Source of the DNA: JAVBPP01 sp031549535
GTDB taxonomy: Bacteria; Bacillota; Clostridia; Oscillospirales; Acutalibacteraceae
Direction of reading: 5' to 3'
DNA: 25,687 nucleotides
Assembly (NCBI GenBank): GCA_031549535.1
Contig: JAVBPP010000087.1
Location: 1 to 25,687, forward strand
Below, in pieces: positions 7,168-14,774 of this stretch. The position numbers were made by a program, and so were the translations under genes. The stretch's first letter is position 1; each line of letters opens with the position of its first letter. Under the pieces are notes generated by a model, which did not search any database, had not been told where the DNA came from, and was given only the letters and a program-made list of their open reading frames with translations.

Positions 7168-8337
7168 TCATCCATGCCTTTCCAGAACACTGCATAAAAT
7201 AGAAAGCCCCTTTTGCAGTGTGCTATCGTCAATATTCAGTGGAGGCAGCAGGCGCACCTTATCCTTCGCAGTCAAAACAACCAAGCCCTGCGTAAGGCAT
7301 TCCGCCACAATTTCGGCTGCGGCCCCGGCCGGTTTTACACCGCACATCATCCCCATACCGCAGAACTGCTCCACGCCCTTGCAGCCCGCCAGGGTTTCCC
7401 GAATCAACGCCCCTTTGCGCGTCACCTGCGCGAGCAGGGCATCGTCTAGGCGCGTGAGGATCGAATAGGCTCCCGCCGCGCAGACGGGGTTACCGCCAAA
7501 GGTGGAGCCGTGCGTTCCGGCAGAAAGGGTGTCCTTCACCTTCTCGCCCAGCAGAACCGCGCCGAAGGGCAGACCGCCCGCAAGACCCTTGGCTGTGGAA
7601 ACAATGTCCGGCTGTATGCCGTAGTGTTCATAGCAATACAGTTTGCCCGTCCGCCCGTTGCCGGTTTGCACCTCGTCGATAATCAGCAGCATGCCGCGCT
7701 CCTGTGCAAGGGCAGCTGCCCTTTGTACATACTCCTTCTCCAGAACCAGCAGGCCGCCCTCGCCCTGAATCAGCTCCATCATCAGTGCGCAGCAGCTGCC
7801 CTCGTCCAGCGCTTGTTCCAGCGCGGCAAAGTCGTTCGGCTCCACATGCGTGAAACCGCCCGTGAAGGGATGGAAATGCTGGTGAAATTGCTCCTGCCCT
7901 GTGGCGGAGAGGGTGGTGATTGTTCTGCCGTGGAAGCTGTGCTTGAGTGTTACGATGGTCTGCCGCGTGCCGCCATAGCTATCGCTGGCGTATTTACGCG
8001 CCGCCTTGATTGCGCCCTCGTTCGCCTCCGCGCCGGAATTGCAAAAAAACACGCGCCGCATCCCGGTTTTTTCGCACAGCAGCTGTGCGAGCCTGGCCTG
8101 CGGCTCGGTGTAATAGAGGTTGGAGATATGCTGCAGGCTGTTAAGCTGTGCGCTTACGGCATCCGCCCAAGCCTTGTCCGCAATGCCAAAGGTATTCACG
8201 GCGATGCCGCCGCCCAGGTCAATATATTCCCGCCCGTTTTCGTCCCAAAGCAGGGCGCCCTCGCCGCGCAGGAACAGCGCGTCATTGCGCGCATACGTGT
8301 TGGCGATATATTCCCTGTCCAGTTCCCGGATATCCAT
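7168..8337 (-). CDS. argD: Acetylornithine aminotransferase
   Basis: This 389-residue class III PLP aminotransferase converts N-acetylglutamate semialdehyde to N-acetylornithine with glutamate as amino donor. SGAEANEGAIKAARK (101-115) binds the cofactor phosphate. Asp221 in LIIDEVQTGNGRTG contacts the pyridine nitrogen, and Lys250 in STAKGLAGGLP carries the Schiff base. Length fits ArgD. It follows argB by 27 bases and is followed by lpd after three bases. Ornithine or succinylornithine aminotransferases are close relatives, but the arg neighbours settle the role. Confidence 0.95.
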   Translation of the reverse strand: MDIRELDREYIANTYARNDALFLRGEGALLWDENGREYIDLGGGIAVNTFGIADKAWADAVSAQLNSLQHISNLYYTEPQARLAQLLCEKTGMRRVFFCNSGAEANEGAIKAARKYASDSYGGTRQTIVTLKHSFHGRTITTLSATGQEQFHQHFHPFTGGFTHVEPNDFAALEQALDEGSCCALMMELIQGEGGLLVLEKEYVQRAAALAQERGMLLIIDEVQTGNGRTGKLYCYEHYGIQPDIVSTAKGLAGGLPFGAVLLGEKVKDTLSAGTHGSTFGGNPVCAAGAYSILTRLDDALLAQVTRKGALIRETLAGCKGVEQFCGMGMMCGVKPAGAAAEIVAECLTQGLVVLTAKDKVRLLPPLNIDDSTLQKGLSILCSVLERHG

Positions 8338-8364
8338 GGGTTTTCTCCCTTCTATCCTGCTACC

Positions 8365-9216
8365 CTATTTAAACATCGTTCCGATGCCCTCGTCTGTTAA
8401 AACCTCCATGAGTATGGAGTGCGGCACGCGCCCGTCAATGATAAACACGCGTTCTACACCGCGGCGGATGGCGTCCGTGCAGCAGTGAGTTTTGGGTATC
8501 ATGCCGCCGGAAATCACACCCTCGCGAATGAGCTGGTTGGCCTGGCTGATGGTCAGCTCCTGATACATGCTGCCCTCGTCCTGTGGGTCGCGCAAAATAC
8601 CCTTGATGTCTGTCATTAAAATTAAGCTCTCCGCGCGCAGCGCTCCGGCAATTTTTGCCGCCGCCGTGTCTGCATTGATGTTGTAGACATTGCCTTCCTT
8701 ATCGCAGCCAACGGTGGAGACGACTGGGATATAACCCGCGTTCAATAAATCCAGAATGGGCTGCGGGTTTACGTTTGTCACCTCGCCCACAAAGCCAAGG
8801 CGCTCGTCCACTTGTTTTGCTTGAATCATGCCGCCGTCAATGCCGCAAATGCCAATGGCACGGCCGCCTGAGCACTGAATCAGGTTCACCAAATCCTTGT
8901 TTGTTTTGCCCGCGAGCACCATCTGCACCAACTCCGCGCTTTCCTTATCCGTCACACGCAGCCCATCGATGAATTCGCTTTTTTTGCCCACACGTGTCAT
9001 CAAATCCGTAATTTCCGGGCCGCCGCCATGCACCAGCACCACGCGGATACCGATGCAGGAGAGGAGGGTTAAATCCCCCATAACGGCCTGCTTCAGCTCC
9101 TCGTTGAGCATGGCGTTGCCGCCGTATTTGATAACGATAATTTTGTTGGTGTATTTTTGAATGTAGGGCAGGGCTTTTGCTAAAAGCTCCGCCCGCTGTG
9201 TGTTGTCAATTTGCAT
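8365..9216 (-). CDS. argB: Acetylglutamate kinase
   Basis: This enzyme phosphorylates N-acetylglutamate with ATP, the second step of arginine biosynthesis. From the chosen start the protein has 283 residues. IKYGGNAM (29-36) and VHGGGPEI (62-69) are the amino-acid-kinase glycine loops, and INADTAAAKIAGAL is the C-terminal nucleotide-binding region. The helix before the first strand (about 7-23) resembles that of arginine-inhibited kinases, which fits a pathway using ArgJ; inhibition is inferred. The open frame reaches a TTG at 9240 that overlaps the end of argJ. The ATG at 9216 has a perfect AGGAGGT (9224-9230) seven bases upstream, so I take that start. Confidence 0.95.
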   Translation of the reverse strand: MQIDNTQRAELLAKALPYIQKYTNKIIVIKYGGNAMLNEELKQAVMGDLTLLSCIGIRVVLVHGGGPEITDLMTRVGKKSEFIDGLRVTDKESAELVQMVLAGKTNKDLVNLIQCSGGRAIGICGIDGGMIQAKQVDERLGFVGEVTNVNPQPILDLLNAGYIPVVSTVGCDKEGNVYNINADTAAAKIAGALRAESLILMTDIKGILRDPQDEGSMYQELTISQANQLIREGVISGGMIPKTHCCTDAIRRGVERVFIIDGRVPHSILMEVLTDEGIGTMFK

Positions 9217-9236
9217 GCCTGTTACCTCCTTAAAAC

Positions 9237-10451
9237 TCAAGTGCGGTAGTCCCCGTTTATTTTCACATAATCATAGGTTAAATCACAGCCCCAGGCCGTG
9301 GCGGCGGCGCTGCCGCTGTGTAAATCTACGGCAATTTGAATCTCTTTTTCCAGCAAAATCGCTTTTGCCTTTTCTTCGTCAAATGCCAGCCCACAGCCGT
9401 TTTCGCAGACTAAAATTTCTCCCTTTGCGCTGCGCAGCGTGACATCAATCCGATTTACATCGACGGTTGTTGTGCCGTAGCCAATGGCGCAAAGCACTCG
9501 GCCGCAGTTTGCGTCCGCGCCGAACATAGCGGATTTCACTAAACTGGAGCTGATAACAGCCCTTGCCGCTGCGCGTGCGGTTGGGATATCCGCCGCACCG
9601 CCTACGGTGCATTCCAGCAGTTTGGTCGCTCCCTCGCCGTCCGCCGCGAGTTTGCGGCAGAGTGCAATGCAGACAGTGCGCAGCGCTTCAAGAAACACGG
9701 CATAATCCGCGTCTTCTGTGGCAATTTCCGCATTGCCCGCCCTGCCGTTGGCGAGAACCGTCACCATATCATTGGTGGAGGTGTCTCCGTCCACGCTCAT
9801 CATATTGAAGCTCTCCGGTACCACGGTGGAAAGCGCCTGCTGCAGCATGGCGGGGGAGATGGCTGCGTCCGTGGTGAGGAAACAGAGCATGGTTGCCATA
9901 TTGGGGTGTATCATGCCGGAACCCTTGGCGATGCCGCCCAGGCTGCAGCGTTTGCCTGCGGCGGTAAAAGCCACGGCAACTTCTTTTTCTACCGTATCGG
10001 TCGTCATAATGGCAAGCGCCGCCGCGGTGCCGTCGCGGGAGAGGCCATCCGCCAGCGCCGGCATACCGGCCGCAATGGGTGCCAGGTTCAACGGCTGCCC
10101 GATGACGCCGGTGGACGCCACAATCACATCACTCGCCGCAACGCCGGTATGCTCCTGCACGAGGGTACACATCTCCAGCGCAAGCGCCTGGCCGCCTGCG
10201 TTGCAGGTATTGGCGTTGCCGCTGTTGCAAATCACTGCCTGCGCGTAGCCGTCCGCTACATTTTGCATCGTCACCAGCAGGGGGGCACCCTTCACTAGGT
10301 TTTGGGTATACACCGCCGCCGCGCTTGCCCGGCAATCGCTGACGATGAGGGCAAGGTCTTTTTTTGTCTTATTTTTCCGGATGCCGCAATGCACGCCGGA
10401 GGCTCGGAAGCCCTGTGCGGCGCACACGCCGCCCTGTATGAATTCTGTCAT
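9237..10451 (-). CDS. argJ: Bifunctional ornithine acetyltransferase / N-acetylglutamate synthase
   Basis: ArgJ moves the acetyl group from N-acetylornithine to glutamate, and in bifunctional members also makes N-acetylglutamate from acetyl-CoA. From the ATG at 10451 it has 404 residues. The proenzyme cleaves itself before the Thr in KGSGMIHPNMATMLCF, Thr187 here, giving alpha and beta chains. Other family stretches are CNSGNANTC and the late KSAMFGADANCGR. The frame also extends to a TTG at 10472 inside argC, but AAGGGTGG at 10459-10466 lies seven bases before the ATG. Whether it has the synthase activity cannot be read from the sequence; no argA is in the window. Confidence 0.95.
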   Translation of the reverse strand: MTEFIQGGVCAAQGFRASGVHCGIRKNKTKKDLALIVSDCRASAAAVYTQNLVKGAPLLVTMQNVADGYAQAVICNSGNANTCNAGGQALALEMCTLVQEHTGVAASDVIVASTGVIGQPLNLAPIAAGMPALADGLSRDGTAAALAIMTTDTVEKEVAVAFTAAGKRCSLGGIAKGSGMIHPNMATMLCFLTTDAAISPAMLQQALSTVVPESFNMMSVDGDTSTNDMVTVLANGRAGNAEIATEDADYAVFLEALRTVCIALCRKLAADGEGATKLLECTVGGAADIPTARAAARAVISSSLVKSAMFGADANCGRVLCAIGYGTTTVDVNRIDVTLRSAKGEILVCENGCGLAFDEEKAKAILLEKEIQIAVDLHSGSAAATAWGCDLTYDYVKINGDYRT

Positions 10452-10464
10452 GATGGTTCCACCC

Positions 10465-11409
10465 TTATTCAATCTCTAATCCCAATGTTTCGTCCAGCCC
10501 CAGCATGCGGTTCATGCATTGTATCGCTGCGCCGGAGGCACCCTTGCCCAGGTTGTCATACCGAGCCAAAAGCGTAATTCTCTCATCGTTCCCCGCAATG
10601 AGCAGCTGCATGCTGTCCTTCCCCGCGAGCGGGTTCGCCGCAAGAAATCCGTCCTGCGCCGCGTCGTTTACATCTAACACACGCAGCAGCGGCTTTTGTG
10701 CATAATAATCTCGGTAGAAGACTTGCAAATCTGCGCGGGTCATGCGCTTTTCCAGCTGCCGCCCGTGCAGCGGGATGCTCACGGCCATGCCGCAGTAATA
10801 ATCCGCGACAATGGGGGAGAAATGCGGTTCAAACCGGAGACCTGTCACACAGCGCATTTCGTTCAAGTGCTTATGACTTTGCCCCAGGGCATATTGGCGT
10901 GGGCTGTCATAGTCCGTGTGCCTGCCCTTGTCCTCATACTGTGCAATCATTTTTTTGCCGCCGCCGCTGTAGCCCGTGACGGAAAAGCAGGAGAGCAGAG
11001 CCTCTTTAGAGAGTAACCCGGCTTGAATCAACGGATAGCAAAGCGCAATGAAACCGCTGGCGTGGCAGCCCGGAACGGCGACAAAACACGCGTCTTGCAG
11101 GGCGTTCGCGTGCCCTGCGGAAAGCTCCGGCAGGCCGTAGCACCAGCCCGGTGCCGTGCGGTGAGCGGTGGAGGCGTCAATTATACGGGTATTGCAGCCC
11201 TCAACCAAGGCTATTGTTTCTTTTGCGGCCTCATCCGGCAGGCATAAAAAGCTGATGTCCGCGGCTGCGTGTGCCTCGCGCCGTGCCGCGCTGTCTTTGC
11301 GCCGGCTCTCCTCCAGCCGAATCAATTCCAGATCCGTGCGGGCGGACAGGCGGTCAAATATCCGCAGCCCCGTCGTCCCTTCCGCGCCGTCGATAAACAC
11401 TCGAATCAC
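10465..11409 (-). CDS. argC: N-acetyl-gamma-glutamyl-phosphate reductase, type 2
   Basis: This 314-residue NADPH enzyme reduces acetylglutamyl phosphate to the semialdehyde. An N-terminal Rossmann motif FIDGAEGTTG is at 5-14, and the catalytic Cys115 lies in VPGCHASGF. IDASTAHR at 77-84 and the GYSGGGKK loop are typical. The short length and the FIDGAEGTTGLRI opening mark the type 2 subfamily rather than the longer type 1 common in Bacillus. The start codon is GTG, with AAGGAG at 11417-11422 seven bases upstream. It is the first gene of the arg-lpd-E1 run, directly downstream of the ArgR-like control region. Confidence 0.93.
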   Translation of the reverse strand: MIRVFIDGAEGTTGLRIFDRLSARTDLELIRLEESRRKDSAARREAHAAADISFLCLPDEAAKETIALVEGCNTRIIDASTAHRTAPGWCYGLPELSAGHANALQDACFVAVPGCHASGFIALCYPLIQAGLLSKEALLSCFSVTGYSGGGKKMIAQYEDKGRHTDYDSPRQYALGQSHKHLNEMRCVTGLRFEPHFSPIVADYYCGMAVSIPLHGRQLEKRMTRADLQVFYRDYYAQKPLLRVLDVNDAAQDGFLAANPLAGKDSMQLLIAGNDERITLLARYDNLGKGASGAAIQCMNRMLGLDETLGLEIE

Positions 11410-11441
11410 CGTTAGGCTCCTTTTTCATTTTTATTTGATTT

Positions 11442-11447
11442 AGTATA
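11442..11447 (-). promoter_or_regulatory. Candidate proximal -10 for the arg operon
   Basis: On the minus strand TATACT preceded by TGG forms an extended -10 about 33 bases before the argC GTG. No good -35 lies 16-18 bases upstream. It may be a secondary promoter below the ArgR-controlled one. Confidence 0.35.
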
Positions 11448-11504
11448 CCATTTTCCAAGCGTATATTATTCCGAATTAGAAAAATAAGGGCAATAATGGG
11501 AAAA

Positions 11505-11522
11505 TTGTGCATATTATTCATC
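11505..11522. promoter_or_regulatory. Possible second, weaker ARG box
   Basis: The stretch TTGTGCATATTATTCATC resembles an ArgR half-site pair (TGCAT and ATTCA) but has three rather than four A/T bases between them. Its centre is 32 bases, about three helical turns, from the better box at 11537-11554. ArgR often binds two boxes. Weak on its own. Confidence 0.35.
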
Positions 11523-11536
11523 CTGTTTGTCTTATT

Positions 11537-11554
11537 TATGTATTTTTATGCAAT
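11537..11554. promoter_or_regulatory. ArgR/AhrC-type operator (ARG box)
   Basis: TATGTATTTTTATGCAAT fits the general ARG box form (TG, any base, AT, four A/T, AT, any base, CA). It departs from the Escherichia coli consensus only at two symmetric positions. It overlaps the -10 of a candidate promoter reading into argC. The match is seen; binding is inferred from the known role of ArgR/AhrC in repressing arginine genes. Confidence 0.6.
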
Positions 11555-11571
11555 TTGATTAAAGAAGTCAG
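11543..11571 (-). promoter_or_regulatory. Candidate arg operon promoter overlapped by ARG box
   Basis: The minus strand reads CTGACT (11566-11571), a 17-base spacer, and TAAAAA (11543-11548), each matching the sigma-A consensus at four of six bases. The -10 lies within the ARG box, the expected position for repression. The leader to argC would be about 125 bases. Confidence 0.4.
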
Positions 11572-11621
11572 CTTTTGTTCTGTGGAAGCAAGATTTTTTT
11601 GCCCAAGCTGCCATGCGATTC

Positions 11622-11649
11622 TTGACTTTCACGGCAATAATAGTATACA
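11622..11649 (+). promoter_or_regulatory. Candidate sigma-A promoter of the E2 gene
   Basis: TTGACT, a 16-base spacer and TATACA lie 35 bases before the E2 start, followed by GAGGAGG at 11669-11675. This is the best promoter match in the divergent region on this strand. The ARG box is about 70 bases upstream of the -35, too far to block this promoter directly. Confidence 0.6.
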
Positions 11650-11683
11650 CTTAAAAGAATGGAAGAACGAGGAGGACTAACAC

Positions 11684-13009
11684 TTGGCAACTGCAGTTTT
11701 AATGCCCAATGTCGGCATTACCGTGGAGAGTTGTGTGCTCACCGAATGGCATAAGCAAGTCGGCCAGCCGGTGCAGGCAGGGGACTTGCTGTTTAGTTAC
11801 GAAACGGATAAATCTACCCTGGAGGAGCGGGCTCCCTGTGACGGCGTTCTGCTTGCTCATTTTTTTGAGGAAGGGGATGACATCCCCGTAATGACGGCTG
11901 TCTGTGCCATTGGCGCTGCGGGCGAGGATGTGAGTGGACTTGCGCCGCAAAAGGCGATACAGGTGGCGCAAACGCAGGTATTGCCGGTGCAGGCGGCGCC
12001 CCTTGCTCCCCTGCCGCAGATGCCGGCGCAAGCTGCTCCGCTTGCTCAAGCGGTGCAGGGCGGGCATCTAGCCGTTTCACCGCGTGCACGAATTCTGGCG
12101 GAAAAAAATGCTGTGAATTTGCGCGTTATCCCGCCCACGGGGCCGGAAAACCGCATCGTGGAACGGGATGTGTATGCCGCTATGGCCAGGGGCAATGCAG
12201 CCACCGCCGCCGCCGCGCAGCAGTATGAGGGCGGCACGGGCACGGGGCTTGGCGGGCGTTTTTGCGTGGCGGATATTGCGCAGCAGAGCGCTTTGCCTCA
12301 GGCGGTGACGGAGGATTATACGGATGAAAAAATGTCCACGATCCGCCGTACCATTGCAAAACAGATGCTCGCCTCCCTGCAAAATACAGCCCAGCTGACG
12401 CATACCCTGAGCTTTGACGCAACGCAGCTGCTTGCCCTGCGCAAGCAATACAAGGAGCGGGGCAGCACGGTGAGCATCAATGACCTCATCGTTTTTGTGC
12501 TCGCGCAGACACTGAAAAAGCCGGAGCACCGCGCCCTGAATGCGCATTTGCTCCCCGGCGATATGCTGCGCACGTTTGAGGGTGTGCATCTGGGCGTGGC
12601 GGTGGATACCGAGCGCGGTCTGTTTGTGCCCACGCTGTTTCACGCCGATACACTGAGCCCGGAAGAAATCTCGGCGCAGGTACGGGAACTTGCTGATATT
12701 TGCCGCAAAGGGGAGGCAAAGCCTGAGCATCTTGCGGGCGGCACCTTCACGCTTTCCAACTTGGGCAGCTTTGGCATTGAAAGCTTTACCCCCATTTTAA
12801 ACACACCGCAAACGGGGATTTTGGGCGTGAACACCATTACGACACAGGTTAAAGTGGAGAACGGGGTGCTGAAGCCCTATCAGGCGATGGCACTTTCCTT
12901 GACCTACGACCACAGGGCGGTGGATGGCGCCCCAGCCTCCCGTTTCCTTGCGGAGCTGAAACAGAATGCGGAAAGCCTCCAGACATTTTTAACAGAGTAC
13001 GGAATTTAA
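11684..13009 (+). CDS. Dihydrolipoamide acyltransferase (E2) of a 2-oxoacid dehydrogenase complex
   Basis: E2 is the core of the complex, carrying the acyl group from E1 to CoA. The 441-residue protein has one lipoyl domain (about 1-80, lipoylated Lys43 in ETDKSTLEE), then an Ala/Pro/Gln-rich flexible linker (about 88-126). A peripheral-subunit-binding domain follows (about 130-168, VSPRARILAEKN and RIVERDVYAAM). The catalytic domain is about 215-441 with the His410 motif YDHRAVDGAPASRF. The start is TTG with GAGGAGG eight bases upstream; no ATG fits a full lipoyl domain. It is transcribed away from the arg-lpd-E1 run that encodes its partner subunits. Acyl specificity (acetyl or branched-chain) cannot be decided by eye. 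Confidence 0.92.
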   Translation: MATAVLMPNVGITVESCVLTEWHKQVGQPVQAGDLLFSYETDKSTLEERAPCDGVLLAHFFEEGDDIPVMTAVCAIGAAGEDVSGLAPQKAIQVAQTQVLPVQAAPLAPLPQMPAQAAPLAQAVQGGHLAVSPRARILAEKNAVNLRVIPPTGPENRIVERDVYAAMARGNAATAAAAQQYEGGTGTGLGGRFCVADIAQQSALPQAVTEDYTDEKMSTIRRTIAKQMLASLQNTAQLTHTLSFDATQLLALRKQYKERGSTVSINDLIVFVLAQTLKKPEHRALNAHLLPGDMLRTFEGVHLGVAVDTERGLFVPTLFHADTLSPEEISAQVRELADICRKGEAKPEHLAGGTFTLSNLGSFGIESFTPILNTPQTGILGVNTITTQVKVENGVLKPYQAMALSLTYDHRAVDGAPASRFLAELKQNAESLQTFLTEYGI

Positions 13010-13078
13010 AAATTTATTCACAGGAAGTCCATTCATTTGCCGTATACTATTAAAATTGTATTCGAGAGAGGTTATTCT

Positions 13079-13705
13079 ATGGGCGACAGCCGCTTGTTTC
13101 ACACCTTTTTACAGTCCTTTCGGCTCTCGCCGCAGGGGCAGCCGGGTTATTTTGCCTGCGTTGCCGATTTGCTGGAACGGGAGCAGCTGCGTTCGCTTGC
13201 GCAGTTTGAGCAGCATTTTGAAATCAACCGCCTGCAGCATATACTGTGCGTATCCTATATGAGCTACCGCATTGCCCTGCGCATAGGAGCGGATGCACGC
13301 TTAACCGCAAGGGCGGGCGTTTTGCACGACTTATATTATTATGACTGGCGCGTGAAAGACCCCAGCCACCGTCTGCACGGTATTTATCACCCGGGATTTT
13401 CGTTAAAAAATACGCGGGAATTGCTTGGCCCTGTGGATAAACGCACGGCGGATGCAATTTTGCGCCATATGTGGCCGCTCACGCCGATTCCCCCGCGTTA
13501 TAAGGAGGGGCTGGCAGTGACACTGGCGGATAAATACTGCGCCTTTTATGAATGTGTCATTTCCTTCAATAAAAAATTTCATGACCGTTTTTACGCAAGG
13601 CTGGAACGGGAGTTTTCGCAGCCGGAGGGGATTGCCTTGCTGGCTCTGCAGAATCCGCAGCATCAAAACACGGCTGTGCTGTACCAAGCCGGAGGTGAAT
13701 CCTGA
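13079..13705 (+). CDS. HD-domain protein, predicted phosphohydrolase
   Basis: This 208-residue protein carries the HD metal-binding pattern: His54 (INRLQHILCVSY), His83-Asp84 (AGVLHDLYYYDW) and Asp151 (LADKYCAFYE), with further histidines at 104 and 130. Such proteins hydrolyse phosphate esters, often nucleotides; the substrate is unknown. The frame stays open upstream to a TTG at 13037. The ATG at 13079 is preceded by GAGAGAGG at suitable spacing, and the upstream stretch looks like promoter (TATACT at 13043-13048), so I start here. The last codons contain the ribosome-binding site of the next gene, so the two are probably co-translated. Confidence 0.8.
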   Translation: MGDSRLFHTFLQSFRLSPQGQPGYFACVADLLEREQLRSLAQFEQHFEINRLQHILCVSYMSYRIALRIGADARLTARAGVLHDLYYYDWRVKDPSHRLHGIYHPGFSLKNTRELLGPVDKRTADAILRHMWPLTPIPPRYKEGLAVTLADKYCAFYECVISFNKKFHDRFYARLEREFSQPEGIALLALQNPQHQNTAVLYQAGGES

Positions 13706-13707
13706 AT

Positions 13708-14589
13708 ATGCAGAATGTTGCCTTAATTATATTTTATTTTTTCTTGTATAGCTCGGTCGGTTGGCTGGTGGAATCTATATATTGCTCGATTCCGGCAAAA
13801 AAGTGGATTAACCGCGGCTTTTTAACCGGTCCGCTCTGCCCCATTTATGGCACGGGTGCCATCACTATGGCCGTGATACTCACACCGCTCAAAGAAAAGG
13901 CCATTTTATTGCCACTGTTTGGTTATCAGCTAAAAATCACCCCGCTTCTGGTTGTCCTTGCGGGCATGGTGCTGTGCGATGTGGTGGAATTCATCACCAG
14001 CCTGCTTATGGAAAAGCTGTTTCACGCCCGCTGGTGGGATTATTCTGAAAAACCGTTTAACATCCAGGGGCGCATCTGCCTGGGTCATACGATGTATTGG
14101 GGCCTGGGTGCACTTCTGTTTATGTATCTGGTGCATCCACTTGTTGCGGATTTGGTTGCCTATATTCCGATGCAAACCATTTATGTGTTGCTGGGTGTAA
14201 TTCTGCTGATTTTCACGGCGGATGTCGTCAATGCCATTTACGCCGCCATGGACGTTAAAAAATTAATGGATAAGCTACACACTCTGCGGGCAAAAGTGCA
14301 GGATTATACAGACGAAATTCGTATGAATTATGACGATATTTCCCAGTATTCCGCCAATCTGCGTGAGCGCATGGCCAAGTGGCGCGGCGGGGCCTACCGC
14401 GGGCAAAAAGAAGGGCAGCTGAAGGTGAACCTTCTGCTGCACATCAAACGCAGCCGTGTGGGACGCTTGTTTTTCGGCTATCCCGCGCTGGGGGAGGATG
14501 CCTCACGCAACTTGGAGGCGTTAGATGATATTTTAGAGGAGCTGAGTGAGGAAGAGCTTGGTCAGCAGAATGGGACAAATAAAAAGTAA
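13708..14589 (+). CDS. CmpB-type (putative ABC-transporter type IV) membrane protein
   Basis: This 293-residue protein matches in character the family annotated as putative ABC-transporter type IV (PF06541, CmpB-like), whose function is poorly known. There are about five membrane segments: near 3-22, 50-70, 78-102, 125-148 and 155-178. Conserved-looking stretches are GFLTGPLCPIYGTGA (37-51), the WWDYS at 109-113 and FNIQGRICL (117-125). After residue 180 comes a soluble, charged tail with coiled-coil character and a basic patch. GGAGGTGA at 13691-13698 lies within the end of the HD gene. No ATPase partner is adjacent, so an actual transport role is doubtful. Confidence 0.75.
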   Translation: MQNVALIIFYFFLYSSVGWLVESIYCSIPAKKWINRGFLTGPLCPIYGTGAITMAVILTPLKEKAILLPLFGYQLKITPLLVVLAGMVLCDVVEFITSLLMEKLFHARWWDYSEKPFNIQGRICLGHTMYWGLGALLFMYLVHPLVADLVAYIPMQTIYVLLGVILLIFTADVVNAIYAAMDVKKLMDKLHTLRAKVQDYTDEIRMNYDDISQYSANLRERMAKWRGGAYRGQKEGQLKVNLLLHIKRSRVGRLFFGYPALGEDASRNLEALDDILEELSEEELGQQNGTNKK

Positions 14590-14596
14590 AAAACAC

Positions 14597-14625
14597 TTGC
14601 ATCCCTGCGCCGTTTGTGCTAATAT
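14597..14625 (+). promoter_or_regulatory. Strong sigma-A promoter for the rplS operon
   Basis: TTGCAT, a 17-base spacer and TAATAT, with a TG one base before the -10 (extended -10). It starts just after the stop of the preceding gene and gives a leader of about 140 bases ahead of rplS. It is among the best promoter matches in the window. Confidence 0.7.
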
Positions 14626-14631
14626 ATTTTA

Positions 14632-14774
14632 GCATTTGTTTACCGTCATGCAAAAGACGGGGGTTAATGCCGCAAAATTCGCTGCAATCAGCGGTCTTGC
14701 AACATTAAAGCGGGTATTCCTCTGTTCGTGTTCTGCGGATATGAATGTCTGATAAAAATTGGAGGAAAAACAAA
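14632..14774 (+). promoter_or_regulatory. Structured 5' leader of rplS
   Basis: This stretch of about 140 bases holds two small hairpins: CCGTC/GACGG (14643-14647 with 14656-14660) and CGCTG/CAGCG with a four-base loop just downstream. The rplS ribosome-binding site GGAGG is at 14761-14765. Leaders that bind L19 and regulate rplS are known in Firmicutes; whether this one belongs to that class is not shown. Confidence 0.4.

Noticed and set aside
7510..8400. 296-codon plus-strand frame opposite argD
   Set aside because: Shadow of argD; composition is His/Gln/Leu-rich without motifs and there is no start signal.
9217..9240. Longer argB start at a TTG
   Set aside because: It overlaps the argJ stop and the AGGAGGT that serves the ATG at 9216.
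12077..12730. 217-codon minus-strand frame opposite the E2 gene
   Set aside because: Antisense shadow of the E2 catalytic domain, whose motifs are intact on the plus strand.
14745..14774. Upstream extension of rplS
   Set aside because: The extra ten codons run through the GGAGG site, and L19 proteins align from the TTG at 14775.
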